In this document: positions 51,925 through 60,333 of the stretch, one piece after another
Layout: every line of letters starts with the position of its first letter
Numbering within the stretch: position 1 is the stretch's first letter
Virus record (IMG/VR): IMGVR_UViG_3300020416_000001
Coordinates: 107,757 to 171,756 of that record
Source: a virus
DNA: 64,000 nt
Direction: 5' to 3' (one strand)
Notes under the pieces: generated by a model
What the model saw: only the letters and a program-made list of their open reading frames with translations
Database searches by the model: none
Told to the model about the DNA's origin: nothing
Made by a program: the position numbers and the translations under genes

Positions 51925-52794
51925 ATGATCCTGGTCGATATGAATCAGGTAATGATCGCTAACCTTATGGTTAGTTTGACACAATCTGAAGAACTACAGG
52001 AAGGACTAGTCCGCCATATGATTCTGAACTCACTGCGAAATTATCGCCACGAGTTTCGGAAAGAGTACGGCGAACTAGTCCTTTGTTATGACAGCAAACA
52101 CTACTGGAGACGTGAATACTTTCCGTACTATAAAGGTACACGAAAGAAAGATAGAGAGAAGTCTAAACACAACTGGAACAACATCTTCGAACTACTAAAC
52201 AAACTTAAAGATGAGTTTAGAGAAGCACTTCCATACAAAGTGGTTGAGGTTGATGGTGCTGAGGCAGATGACATCATTGCAGTTATTGTTAAGGACCAAG
52301 GTCTGAAGAACATAAGACTGCAAAACAATATGCAACCTGCTCAGAAGGTCTTGATTCTCTCAGGAGATAAAGACTTCATTCAACTCCAACGTTTTAGATT
52401 TGTCACTCAGTACAATCCTTGTCTGAAGAAGTGGGTCAACGGTATAGACCCTCACATCTACCTCTCTGAGCACATCCTCAAAGGCGACAGGAGCGACGGA
52501 ATCCCCAACGTCCTGTCAGACGACACTTGCCTTACAGAAGGACGCAGACAGCGCCCCCTAGCACGCAAGAAGATTGATGTATGGGTTCAAAATCTTGACT
52601 ACATCCCTGAGGAAAGCAAAAAGAACTACGAAAGGAACAAAACTCTGGTAGACTTTTCTTGTATCCCAAAAGAGGTGGAAGAAAAGATTATAGATAACTA
52701 TGAGAGTTTTAATCCTCCCGCACGAAAATATGTGTGGAAGTACCTTGTAGAAAACGAACTAAATGATTTGCTCCAATCAATAGGAGACTTTTAA
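51925..52794 (+). CDS. rnh: RNase H (T4 Rnh, FEN1-like 5' nuclease)
   Basis: A 289-residue PIN/FEN-type nuclease. An acidic VDMNQ near residue 5, LVLCYDSKHYWRREYF (helical arch start) and VDGAEADDIIAVI and LILSGDKDFIQL (metal-binding aspartates) match T4 RNase H (305 residues). It removes RNA primers from Okazaki fragments. It sits in the gp32-side cluster as in T4. Confidence 0.92.
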   Translation: MILVDMNQVMIANLMVSLTQSEELQEGLVRHMILNSLRNYRHEFRKEYGELVLCYDSKHYWRREYFPYYKGTRKKDREKSKHNWNNIFELLNKLKDEFREALPYKVVEVDGAEADDIIAVIVKDQGLKNIRLQNNMQPAQKVLILSGDKDFIQLQRFRFVTQYNPCLKKWVNGIDPHIYLSEHILKGDRSDGIPNVLSDDTCLTEGRRQRPLARKKIDVWVQNLDYIPEESKKNYERNKTLVDFSCIPKEVEEKIIDNYESFNPPARKYVWKYLVENELNDLLQSIGDF

Positions 52795-52796
52795 CT

Positions 52797-53261
52797 ATGG
52801 CATTCAAACTTATGATCTCTGAAATTCTGCAGAAAGCACACAACGCTAAGACAAAAGCAGAGAAGGTGAAAATCCTTCAACAAAATAACTCACAGGCACT
52901 CAGGTCATTGTTCATCTGGAACTTTGATGATAGTGTAGAGTCTATTGTACCCGCAGGTGATGTACCTTACACACCTAACGATGCACCCCAAGGCACAGAG
53001 CATACTCTTCTAGAGAAAGAGGGACGCAAGTTCTTCTACTTCATCAAGGGTGGTGCTGAGAATGTACCACGTATGCAACGTGAGAATATGTTCATTCAAA
53101 TGTGTGAAGGGTTGTACAAAGATGAGGCAGAGGTTCTTTGTCTTGTAAAGGACAAGAAACTGCACAAGAAATACCGTATCACAAAGAACGTGGTGTCGGA
53201 AGCATTCCCTAGTATCAACTGGGGCAACCGTGGTGCTAATGCAAACCCTGTACCTCAGTAA
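52797..53261 (+). CDS. DUF6433-like protein
   Basis: 154 residues starting MAFKLMISEILQKAHNAKTKAEKVKILQQN, with a later LEKEGRKFFYFI and NVPRMQRENMFIQMCEGLYKDEA. I recognise the pattern (DUF6433) from cyanophages and other T4-like marine phages next to RNase H. No catalytic residue is obvious. Stop overlaps the next start (TAATG). Confidence 0.7.
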   Translation: MAFKLMISEILQKAHNAKTKAEKVKILQQNNSQALRSLFIWNFDDSVESIVPAGDVPYTPNDAPQGTEHTLLEKEGRKFFYFIKGGAENVPRMQRENMFIQMCEGLYKDEAEVLCLVKDKKLHKKYRITKNVVSEAFPSINWGNRGANANPVPQ

Positions 53262-53524
53262 TGAAATTCATCAAAGAAAACGCAAAACTTGAGGACGCAC
53301 AACAGCGCGACCTTCCAAACAATTCTTACATCGTCACGTATCTTGACGAGCAAGACAACCCAAAATATGATATAGTGATGGGAGGACAAGTCGAAACCTT
53401 TGACCATTACTACGACAAATACAAGAAGAAATTCAAAGGATTTGTACAAACACAAGGAAGAATTTCACCTAAACTATGGAATCCGAATCCAACCCCACCA
53501 AACCCACCTGGAAAGAAAAAATGA
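53261..53524 (+). CDS. Small protein, 87 residues
   Basis: Soluble: MKFIKENAKLEDAQQRDLPN..., with a Tyr/Asp/Lys middle and a Pro/Asn-rich basic tail (NPTPPNPPGKKK). TAATG at the 5' junction and overlap with the next ORF. Function unknown. Confidence 0.6.
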   Translation: MKFIKENAKLEDAQQRDLPNNSYIVTYLDEQDNPKYDIVMGGQVETFDHYYDKYKKKFKGFVQTQGRISPKLWNPNPTPPNPPGKKK

Positions 53525-53751
53525 TCTATAAAATGGATCTCGATAAGAAGATTCATAAACCAGATCAACCAGAGTATGAGGTTACCCCCGAAGACGTAGG
53601 AAAATTCATTGGAGTTTTCCTGCTCGGACCATTACTTTTGATGGTATGTTGGAATGGTTTAATGCCTTACCTATTTGGTTTGAAATCATTGAACTATCTC
53701 CACGCATTTTGTATGATTGTTTTAACGAGGTTTATTACTAGTAGTGACTAA
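53476..53751 (+). CDS. Small membrane protein, up to 91 residues
   Basis: Two hydrophobic segments near the C terminus (VGKFIGVFLLGPLLLMVCW and LHAFCMIVLTRFI). ATG 53521 would make an ATGA overlap and a 76-residue protein; ATG 53476 gives 91. Overlaps thyX by 8 nt. No family known. Confidence 0.55.
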   Translation: MESESNPTKPTWKEKMIYKMDLDKKIHKPDQPEYEVTPEDVGKFIGVFLLGPLLLMVCWNGLMPYLFGLKSLNYLHAFCMIVLTRFITSSD

Positions 53752-54454
53752 AGATTTAACTAAAGTATGCCTAGTCTCTGTCACACCTGACGCTGAAAAG
53801 ACTATTGGATACATCGCTCGCGTGAGTAATCCTAAGAACCAAGAGAACCCTAACGTAGCAGGGTTACTTAGATACTGTATCAAGCACGGACACTGGTCTG
53901 TATTTGAGCAAGCAAGTATGACTCTTGAGATTACTACATCACGTGCCATCGCTGCTCAGATTCTGAGGCATCGTTCTTTTACATTCCAAGAGTTTTCGCA
54001 ACGCTACGCGGAGGTTCAGAATAATATTCCTTTGTTTGCACTACGCAGACAGGACACTAAGAACAGACAGAACAGCATCGATGATGTTGATGATTTCACT
54101 AAACAAAAGTATGAGATCTTAATCAACAAACATTTTGATGAAGCAATGAATCTCTACAAACAAATGGTAGATGATGGTATTGCTAAGGAGTGTGCACGGT
54201 TTGTATTGCCTTTGGCAACACCAACTAAACTGTATATGACAGGCAATCTAAGAAATTGGATTCATTATATTCAGTTGCGTGAAAAGAATGGTACTCAGTT
54301 AGAGCATAAGCAAATCGCTGATACTGTTAAGCAACACTTCATTTGTAACTTCCCAGTGATCTCTAGTGCACTTGAGTGGTGTCCCGAAGATGACTGTGGT
54401 TGCCCTGATGATTCTTATGCTGCCGACCTACAACCCTGCCTTAGGATAGACTAA
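53744..54454 (+). CDS. thyX: Flavin-dependent thymidylate synthase ThyX
   Basis: 236 residues. Signature RHRSFTFQEFSQRY (RHRx7S rule satisfied) near residue 70, plus FVLPLATPTKLYMTGNLRNW with the dUMP-binding Arg/Ser region. Converts dUMP to dTMP with FAD and NADPH; part of the phage dNTP supply with NrdAB and MazG. GTG start at 53744. Confidence 0.95.
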   Translation: MTKDLTKVCLVSVTPDAEKTIGYIARVSNPKNQENPNVAGLLRYCIKHGHWSVFEQASMTLEITTSRAIAAQILRHRSFTFQEFSQRYAEVQNNIPLFALRRQDTKNRQNSIDDVDDFTKQKYEILINKHFDEAMNLYKQMVDDGIAKECARFVLPLATPTKLYMTGNLRNWIHYIQLREKNGTQLEHKQIADTVKQHFICNFPVISSALEWCPEDDCGCPDDSYAADLQPCLRID

Positions 54455-54684
54455 TGCCAACCTACGATTGGAGAAACAAAGAGACTGGAGAGATCATCAC
54501 TAACTCGATGAAGATCGCAGATCTCGATAAATATAAAGAAGAGCATCCCGAGTTAGAAAGATACTTCGGGGACCAAAACAACGGTACTGTCTATGGTAAA
54601 CCCAAACAGTCTCAAGGTTTCAAAGAAGTGATGTCTAAAATCCAAGCAGACCATCCTACAGCGAACCTCAGTAGATTCACCTAA
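54454..54684 (+). CDS. Small protein, 76 residues
   Basis: MPTYDWRNKETGEIITNSMK..., similar in opening to FmdB-type proteins (M-P-x-Y-D/E) but without the zinc cysteines. Helical and charged afterwards. TAATG-type overlap with thyX. I recognise it as a cyanophage family without known function. Confidence 0.62.
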   Translation: MPTYDWRNKETGEIITNSMKIADLDKYKEEHPELERYFGDQNNGTVYGKPKQSQGFKEVMSKIQADHPTANLSRFT

Positions 54685-54687
54685 ATT

Positions 54688-55440
54688 ATGCCACAACGCA
54701 AGAGAAAGACCCCAGTACAATCCTTTTCACGCTCAGCGAAACAGATGAGAAGAAAGAAACCAATTAATCTGGAACATCTTAAGACCATTGAACCCATCAC
54801 TCCTAATCAGGAGAGGGTTTTTAAGTCTTATGGTGAGGGTAAGAACCTATGCTTACACGGTGCTGCAGGTACTGGTAAAACATTTATCAGTTTGTATATG
54901 GCACTGAAGGAGGTTCTAGAACCATCCAATAATTATGAGAAGGTTTATATGGTTAGATCTCTTGTGCCTACTAGGGAGATTGGATTCCTCCCAGGTGACC
55001 ACGAAGACAAGTCTAACCTGTACCAGATTCCTTATAAGAATATGGTAAAGTATATGTTCGAGATGCCAGATGATGCTGCATTCGAAATGCTTTACGATAA
55101 TCTTAGAGCACAGGAGACTGTATCATTCTGGTCAACATCATTCATCCGTGGTGTCACGATGGATAATTGTATTGTCATCGTTGATGAGTTCAGTAACTTG
55201 AACTTTCACGAATTAGATAGTATAATTACAAGGGTGGGAGAGAACTGTAAGATCATCTTCGCAGGTGACTACACACAGTCTGACCTCATCAAAACAAATG
55301 AGAAGAACGGTGTCCTAGATTTTATGAAGATCATTCAGACTATGAGTTCGTTTGATTGCGTAGAATTTGGTATCGAAGACATCGTACGATCAGGTTTGGT
55401 ACGCGAGTATCTAATCAGCAAAATCAATCTTGGTTTTTAA
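54688..55440 (+). CDS. phoH: PhoH-like ATPase
   Basis: 250 residues. Basic N terminus (PQRKRKTPVQSF), then ITPNQERVFKSYGEG, Walker A HGAAGTGKT (57-65), MVRSLVPTREIGFLPGD and Walker B-like VIVDEFSNLN. PhoH is one of the most frequent cyanophage auxiliary genes. The link to phosphate stress is from E. coli and host homologues; the exact role is unknown. Confidence 0.95.
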   Translation: MPQRKRKTPVQSFSRSAKQMRRKKPINLEHLKTIEPITPNQERVFKSYGEGKNLCLHGAAGTGKTFISLYMALKEVLEPSNNYEKVYMVRSLVPTREIGFLPGDHEDKSNLYQIPYKNMVKYMFEMPDDAAFEMLYDNLRAQETVSFWSTSFIRGVTMDNCIVIVDEFSNLNFHELDSIITRVGENCKIIFAGDYTQSDLIKTNEKNGVLDFMKIIQTMSSFDCVEFGIEDIVRSGLVREYLISKINLGF

Positions 55441-55442
55441 TT

Positions 55443-56114
55443 ATGTTTAATCTAGTGGGACCTCCAGTTCCACTGACTGAAATGAATGCCGTTACTAAAA
55501 CCAACGGTCTTCGTCTTTATGAAGTTGGTGAAGGCAAATGGTATCCATCTGTCACTACAGTCACTAGTCATCGTACTAAGGACAAAATTATGAAGTGGCG
55601 GAAGCGTGTCGGAGAGGCAGAAGCGAATAAGATTTCTGGTCGTGCTTCATCACGTGGCAATAAGTTTCATAGTATGGTAGAATGTTACTTGAAGAATGAA
55701 ACTGTCAAGTTTGATGACAAGAATCCTCTTGCATCTTTTTTATTTAAGACCGCCAAGGATACACTCAAGAACATTAACAACATTCATCTTCTAGAGAGTC
55801 CTCTCTTTAGTGATCATCTATGTATTGCAGGTCGAGTAGACTGTGTTGCTGAGTACAACGGTGAACTAGCAATCATCGATTTCAAAACTTCTACTAAACC
55901 TAAAAAACTAAACTGGATTGAGAACTATTTTGTTCAAGAAACTGCATACGCTGTGATGTATTACGAGCGGTGTGGTGTCAAGGTTGATAAGATTGTAACC
56001 CTTATCGCCACTGAAGAAGGAGGTATGCAGGTCATTGAGAAATATGATCTGGACTATTACTATCAATTACTTCTCGAATACATCAACGATTTTATGCAGT
56101 CTAAACTACAATGA
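55443..56114 (+). CDS. PD-(D/E)XK exonuclease (RecB/Cas4-like)
   Basis: A 223-residue protein. Catalytic core: RGNKFHSMVECYL, GRVDCVAEYNGELAIIDFKT (D ... D-x-K), and the following QETAYAVMYYER (Q-motif), as in MGME1 and Cas4/RecB-family nucleases. ATG 55443 gives MFNLVGPPVP. In the cluster between PhoH and gp33, likely a DNA end-processing or recombination exonuclease. Overlaps the next gene by ATGA. Confidence 0.85.
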   Translation: MFNLVGPPVPLTEMNAVTKTNGLRLYEVGEGKWYPSVTTVTSHRTKDKIMKWRKRVGEAEANKISGRASSRGNKFHSMVECYLKNETVKFDDKNPLASFLFKTAKDTLKNINNIHLLESPLFSDHLCIAGRVDCVAEYNGELAIIDFKTSTKPKKLNWIENYFVQETAYAVMYYERCGVKVDKIVTLIATEEGGMQVIEKYDLDYYYQLLLEYINDFMQSKLQ

Positions 56115-56356
56115 AAGAATACAAAGACAAATTTATGACCCAAGCGAAATTCTCCGCTGCCGTGGAAGACGTTGTTAAGAACAGCAACGGACTTGTTAAC
56201 TATATCGATGCTGTCATTGTTGTCTGTGATGATCTTGACATTGAAGTTGACACTGTTAACAAACTCATCAGCAAACCGCTGAAGGATAAGATTAAGTTTA
56301 ATGCCCAAGAATTAAACTATGTTAAACGAACTAGCAGAGGAGTGTTACCCATATGA
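56111..56356 (+). CDS. 33: gp33-like late transcription coactivator
   Basis: 81 residues. The pattern TQAKFSAAVEDVVKNSNGLV, then YIDAVIVVCDDLDIEVDTVN and KLISKPLKDKIKFNAQELNY, matches cyanophage proteins annotated as gp33 (late-promoter accessory factor linking RNA polymerase to the gp45 clamp). T4 gp33 has 112 residues and little sequence identity, so this relies on the cyanophage family and its position before gp32. Confidence 0.75.
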   Translation: MKEYKDKFMTQAKFSAAVEDVVKNSNGLVNYIDAVIVVCDDLDIEVDTVNKLISKPLKDKIKFNAQELNYVKRTSRGVLPI

Positions 56357-56691
56357 GTAACCCATTCTACGAATCAGAAGTAGTACGACAAGAAGTACAA
56401 GAGATGGAGCAACTCTATCTCGAACTCGCAAAACTATCAGTCAAGTTTGCTGAACTAGATGACGTCAGCAAACGAGAACATCTAGAGGGTACCCTAGAAC
56501 TGATCGCCAAACAAAAGGTATTCTATGCTAGACTTGCTCTGATGTCACACACAGATGAGGAGGCAGCACAAATCAAGTACAAGATCGACACCCTCTCCGA
56601 AATGTATTCGGGTGGGAAGCACATCAACGAGGTTCTTGATGATATGGAAACGAAACTCAGGGGAATGCGTAAGCACCTTGACAATGACTAA
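56353..56691 (+). CDS. DUF1825-like protein
   Basis: 112 residues starting MSNPFYESEVVRQEVQEMEQ, with the helix LVxL...KFAELDDVSKREHLEGTLEL and FYARLALMSHTD. The order of these segments resembles the cyanobacterial and cyanophage DUF1825 family (F-F/Y-x-S-E-x-V-x-x-E). Function unknown. ATGA overlap on the left. The gene ends just before gp32's leader, in a CTAAATAG element. Confidence 0.65.
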   Translation: MSNPFYESEVVRQEVQEMEQLYLELAKLSVKFAELDDVSKREHLEGTLELIAKQKVFYARLALMSHTDEEAAQIKYKIDTLSEMYSGGKHINEVLDDMETKLRGMRKHLDND

Positions 56692-56694
56692 ATA

Positions 56695-56719
56695 GTACGT
56701 TACCCTTACTGGGTAGTAC
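56695..56719 (+). promoter_or_regulatory. Hairpin in the gp32 leader
   Basis: GTAC + TACCC (56695-56705, 2-nt bulge) pairs with GGGTA + GTAC (56711-56719), loop TTACT. Lies 32 nt before the gp32 ATG in an A/C-rich leader. T4 gp32 represses its own translation through a leader pseudoknot, so this may be the equivalent site. Confidence 0.5.
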
Positions 56720-56750
56720 AAAACACATTACACACTAAAACACTAAACAA

Positions 56751-57686
56751 ATGGCATTCGCAGATCTTAAGAAAAAGTCTGGTTCTTTCGCTAACCTGAC
56801 TAAAGAAATCGAAAAGATGTCCAGTGGAGGAAAGAAGGTAGATGAACGCTTCTGGAAACCACAGGTAGATAAAGCAGGCAATGGGTTCGCTGTAATCCGT
56901 TTCCTCCCAGAGTCTGAAGGAGCAGAACTTCCTTGGGCACAGGTTTGGAGTCACGCATTCCAAGGTCCTGGTGGTTGGTACATTGAGAACTCTCTCACAA
57001 CCCTTGGTCAAAAGGATCCTGTCTCTGCACTTAACTCTTCACTTTGGAACTCTGGTAACGAGTCAGACAAAGACACAGCACGTAAGCAAAAGCGTAAGTT
57101 GTCTTACTACAGCAACATCTACGTTGTCAAGGATCCATTGAATCCTGAGAACGAAGGCAAGGTATTCCTTTACAAGTATGGGAAGCGTATCTTTGACAAG
57201 ATTATGGCAAAGATGCAACCCAACGAGAACGACTACGATCCAGAACCCGCATTCAATCCTTTCGATCTTTGGAAGGGTGCTGACTTCAAGTTGAAGATCA
57301 AGCAGGTTGCAGGTTACTGGAACTATGATGATAGTTCTTTCACTACACCTAATACATTGGGTGGTTTTGATGATGCAAAACTTGAGGAAATCTATACATC
57401 TGCTCACGATCTTGCAGCATTCACTGCTCCAGATCAGTTCAAGTCCTATGAAGAACTTGACACTCGTCTGAAGTCTGTGCTTGGTCCTAAGACTGCTGCT
57501 CTTAGTATCGATGAGTCACTCGAAGATGAGACTGCAGGACGTGGTTCATTCAATGCTCCTGACATCACATCTGCATCTCCTGTTGCTGCTGCACCTAACT
57601 GGTCAGAGCAAGTGTCCGCTTCAACAAGTGGCACAACAGAGGATGACACTCTCTCATACTTTGCTAAACTAGCAGAAGAAGAGTAA
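56751..57686 (+). CDS. 32: gp32 single-stranded DNA-binding protein
   Basis: 311 residues. N-terminal LAST-like basic segment (KKKSGSFANLTKEIEKM), an OB core with FWKPQVDKAGNGFAVIRFLP and KLSYYSNIYVVKDP, and an acidic Ser/Thr/Ala-rich C-terminal tail ending LSYFAKLAEEE that recruits partners. Unlike T4 gp32 it has no cysteine at all, so the zinc-binding site (3 Cys + His) is lost. Cooperative ssDNA binding in replication and recombination. Confidence 0.95.
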   Translation: MAFADLKKKSGSFANLTKEIEKMSSGGKKVDERFWKPQVDKAGNGFAVIRFLPESEGAELPWAQVWSHAFQGPGGWYIENSLTTLGQKDPVSALNSSLWNSGNESDKDTARKQKRKLSYYSNIYVVKDPLNPENEGKVFLYKYGKRIFDKIMAKMQPNENDYDPEPAFNPFDLWKGADFKLKIKQVAGYWNYDDSSFTTPNTLGGFDDAKLEEIYTSAHDLAAFTAPDQFKSYEELDTRLKSVLGPKTAALSIDESLEDETAGRGSFNAPDITSASPVAAAPNWSEQVSASTSGTTEDDTLSYFAKLAEEE

Positions 57687-57693
57687 AGAACCT

Positions 57694-57987
57694 ATGAAAA
57701 AGATTGCCATTGCACTCCTTGCACTAACCATTGCATCACCTGCGATGGCATCCCACAATCATAGGAGGTTGAGGAGTGGTGACTTTGAGGTAAAACCCTC
57801 ACACTGTGTCTTCGATAAAATTTTTGACACGTGGAACTGTTGGTACACACCAGTACCTAAGCGTAAGCATTACCACCATCATCATTATCACAGGGATTAT
57901 TATCGTACTCCTTGGTTCAGACCTAATGAACATAACGAACACGGTGTTCCGTGTTATTTCTACAAGAAAGACGGTTGGTGTTTCTAA
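57694..57987 (+). CDS. Exported His-rich small protein
   Basis: 97 residues. Signal peptide MKKIAIALLALTIASPAMA before SHNH. The mature chain has a His/Tyr-rich patch HYHHHHYHRDYY (about 59-70) and four Cys that could form disulphides. Suggests a periplasmic metal-binding or structural peptide. Starts 7 nt after gp32 and converges with the 57984-58229 gene (4-nt overlap). Function unknown. Confidence 0.6.
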   Translation: MKKIAIALLALTIASPAMASHNHRRLRSGDFEVKPSHCVFDKIFDTWNCWYTPVPKRKHYHHHHYHRDYYRTPWFRPNEHNEHGVPCYFYKKDGWCF

Positions 57988-58229
57988 CCGTATAAAGCAT
58001 AATCTAACGCACGTTTGGCGGTCGTCTTAAGTTTAGGACGTCGCCATTCTGCGTATGGAATGGTCACTAAAAATCCTAGGAGGTCTCCGTCTGGTACGTC
58101 GGGAACTCCTACTGGTTCTACAAAAAATATACCTGCGTGTGCTACTGTCTTCCAACCTATATCAACAAAACCTAACTGCCGAAGGGCGCACTCTAACTTT
58201 AGAGATTGACAACCTTCAATGTATAACAC
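57984..58229 (-). CDS. Small protein downstream of gp53, GTG start
   Basis: 81 residues from GTG 58229 (complement), whose start overlaps the gp53 stop (TAGTG). Soluble: LYIEGCQSLKLECALRQLGF..., then FFVEPVGVPDVPDGDLLGFL and a basic C terminus. The phrase GVPDVPDGDLLGFLV looks conserved, but I know no function. Co-transcribed with baseplate genes gp48 and gp53. Confidence 0.6.
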   Translation of the reverse strand: MLYIEGCQSLKLECALRQLGFVDIGWKTVAHAGIFFVEPVGVPDVPDGDLLGFLVTIPYAEWRRPKLKTTAKRALDYALYG

Positions 58230-59245
58230 TAGTATCCGCCTCCATAATATCCACCGCCACCACCATAGTATCCTCCACCTGAGGAACTAGATCCTGAGGA
58301 ACTACTTGAACCACTGCTGCTACTGCTACTGCTACTACTGCTAGAGGATGAAGAAGAAGATGTGTTATCAACATCACCACTACCAGTCTGAGTTCCAGTG
58401 TATGATGTGTCTCCACTGCTTGTTGTGCTACCTGTAGATGATTCACCAGTAGATACTGTTACAGTCTCCTCAGTTGCAGTAGAAGATGCTGATGAAGAAG
58501 TGCCACCACCAGATGCAATGAGTGCTGTAGATGATCCACCACCACGTGCTGAACCAGTTGATGCTGTGCTCTGACTTGGTTTCCTGTAGTTTGTAATACC
58601 AATGAACTCCTCTGCCAATGTGGTAGGGGTTTTTTTGTTGCCATTGACATCAACTTCATCGCTAGGTAAGTATTTGCACAATCTTCTGAACTCATTGATA
58701 AAATCATCCACGTAAGCACCACGTAGTAAATGTATGTTACGTTTATATTCATTCTCTTCGTCCATCTTCTGAAAATAACTGATGGGTGAGCGAGACATAT
58801 TCTTGGGCATTAAAGTACCGTCTGCTTTTACATACTGATAACTCTCATTGACCTCGATACCCTCAGGCATAATAATATTATCGTTCTGATCTCTAATCTC
58901 TTTGGTTTCGTAGTGACTGATTGCATCAGCAGTACCATACTTGTCAGTGCATACCTTGAACATCTCATCCCTTGTCAAGGGCCATTCGTTGTTCACATTG
59001 ATAATGTTGTTGCACAGTAAAACAATCCAGTCCAAACCAGAATCACCATACACTTTCTTGGCAATCATATCTGGACGTTCACCTTCCTTGATAGAATACT
59101 GTGTGAACCCTAGCAGTTGACCGACAACTTTATCTCTGATCTTGATACGACGAAAGATATTGACAGTCAGTTCATAAGGATGCGTTCCATTTAAGAACGT
59201 TCTATTTCTAACGAAGACGTTAGGTAGGTACTTGAAGTATGCCAT
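58229..59245 (-). CDS. 53: gp53 baseplate wedge subunit with Ser/Gly tail
   Basis: 338 residues. The N-terminal ~200 residues match cyanophage/T4 gp53 (FKYLPNVFVRNRTFLNG, and the LysM-like RPDMIAKKVYGDSGLDWIVLL). T4 gp53 has 196 residues. The extra C-terminal ~120 residues are Ser/Gly/Thr low complexity, ending in a Gly/Tyr repeat (GGYYGGGGGYYGG). Joins wedge proteins in the baseplate. Same - strand unit as gp48; stop overlaps the next start. Confidence 0.88.
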   Translation of the reverse strand: MAYFKYLPNVFVRNRTFLNGTHPYELTVNIFRRIKIRDKVVGQLLGFTQYSIKEGERPDMIAKKVYGDSGLDWIVLLCNNIINVNNEWPLTRDEMFKVCTDKYGTADAISHYETKEIRDQNDNIIMPEGIEVNESYQYVKADGTLMPKNMSRSPISYFQKMDEENEYKRNIHLLRGAYVDDFINEFRRLCKYLPSDEVDVNGNKKTPTTLAEEFIGITNYRKPSQSTASTGSARGGGSSTALIASGGGTSSSASSTATEETVTVSTGESSTGSTTSSGDTSYTGTQTGSGDVDNTSSSSSSSSSSSSSSSSGSSSSSGSSSSGGGYYGGGGGYYGGGY

Positions 59246-60333
59246 TAAAATCTACCCTCTGGGAACATATCGCTTGTAAGGAACTGAGTTTCTTTGAATG
59301 TAAGAGACATACTGTATGCAACAGGACCATAGTCCCAATTATTATCAGCAATATCTCTCAGTGTATTCATAAAGTTATCAGGTGATGTATTCAACTCAAG
59401 ATTCTCAAGCACAACCTTAGCAGGGAATGTGTGAATCTGTTTGAGGTATCCACCATCGCCAGTGATTCTAAGATCCTCACCAGTCTCAGTTTCTTCTGCC
59501 TTTACACGAACAATACCGAGTCTGTAATAGTGTGGGATGTTTAGGAACCTAGCATTGTTTAGAGTCTCACCTTCTTTTGTGCTGAGAAGATCTGACGCTC
59601 CCTCTGCTGTTGCTTTTGTATCCTCATCATTACTATTTAACGCAGTGCTAAACATATTTTTGAATGCATCCTCATTAGAACCAGATAGTGCAGGGTGCAT
59701 CGAGAAGCGAAGGACTTGGAAAATTCTTAGTGCTTCTTTTGCTTCTTTTGAATTACGAGGTGCAATCTTGAAGGTGAAGTTATGATTTCTAAACTGTACA
59801 CCTTTGAATGTTACCTCTTGATAAGGGTTGAATATTTTCTTCGTTGCGATAGCAGACAGAGCGTTACCATCAATGCTTCCTGCCGTACCTAGAGTAGAGT
59901 TAACTGTACCAATGGCAGATGATATTGAGTTCATCAAGAACTCTGGTTTCAATGCTCCTGCTGTCTTTTGTAATGTATCTACTACATTATCTTGAGTAAG
60001 ATTTGACGCACCTTGTAGAGCACCAAGACCTGCAGCACCCAAGGTTGTTTCATTGTATATTGCAGTATAACTTTCTTTCAAACCTGTAGGTAAATACAAG
60101 AACACATTACCTACCAGTCCACCTTCATTATCACCTGCTTTATTCGGTGACTGTACAGGTTTGCCTCCCGCGCCTACATAGGTGTATGGATTACCACCTT
60201 TTTGAGGATCGTGAATAGAAATTTTAAGATAGTCTACGAGTTTAGTCGCATAGGTATCTTCACTATCGATGTTTCTCCTGCTAGACAGGACATCGTTAGG
60301 CAAGGTTCTTGGATATACTAAGGGTGTTGTCAT
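59245..60333 (-). CDS. 48: gp48 tail-tube cap / baseplate protein
   Basis: 362 residues, close to T4 gp48 (364). N terminus MTTPLVYPRTLPNDVLSSRR, then long tube-like beta-rich part with KIAPRNSKEAKEALRIFQVL and KVVLENLELNTSPDNF near the end. gp48 starts the tail tube on the baseplate hub with gp54. Its ATG abuts the gp4 ATG on the other strand with no spacer (CAT-ATG). Confidence 0.85.
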   Translation of the reverse strand: MTTPLVYPRTLPNDVLSSRRNIDSEDTYATKLVDYLKISIHDPQKGGNPYTYVGAGGKPVQSPNKAGDNEGGLVGNVFLYLPTGLKESYTAIYNETTLGAAGLGALQGASNLTQDNVVDTLQKTAGALKPEFLMNSISSAIGTVNSTLGTAGSIDGNALSAIATKKIFNPYQEVTFKGVQFRNHNFTFKIAPRNSKEAKEALRIFQVLRFSMHPALSGSNEDAFKNMFSTALNSNDEDTKATAEGASDLLSTKEGETLNNARFLNIPHYYRLGIVRVKAEETETGEDLRITGDGGYLKQIHTFPAKVVLENLELNTSPDNFMNTLRDIADNNWDYGPVAYSMSLTFKETQFLTSDMFPEGRF

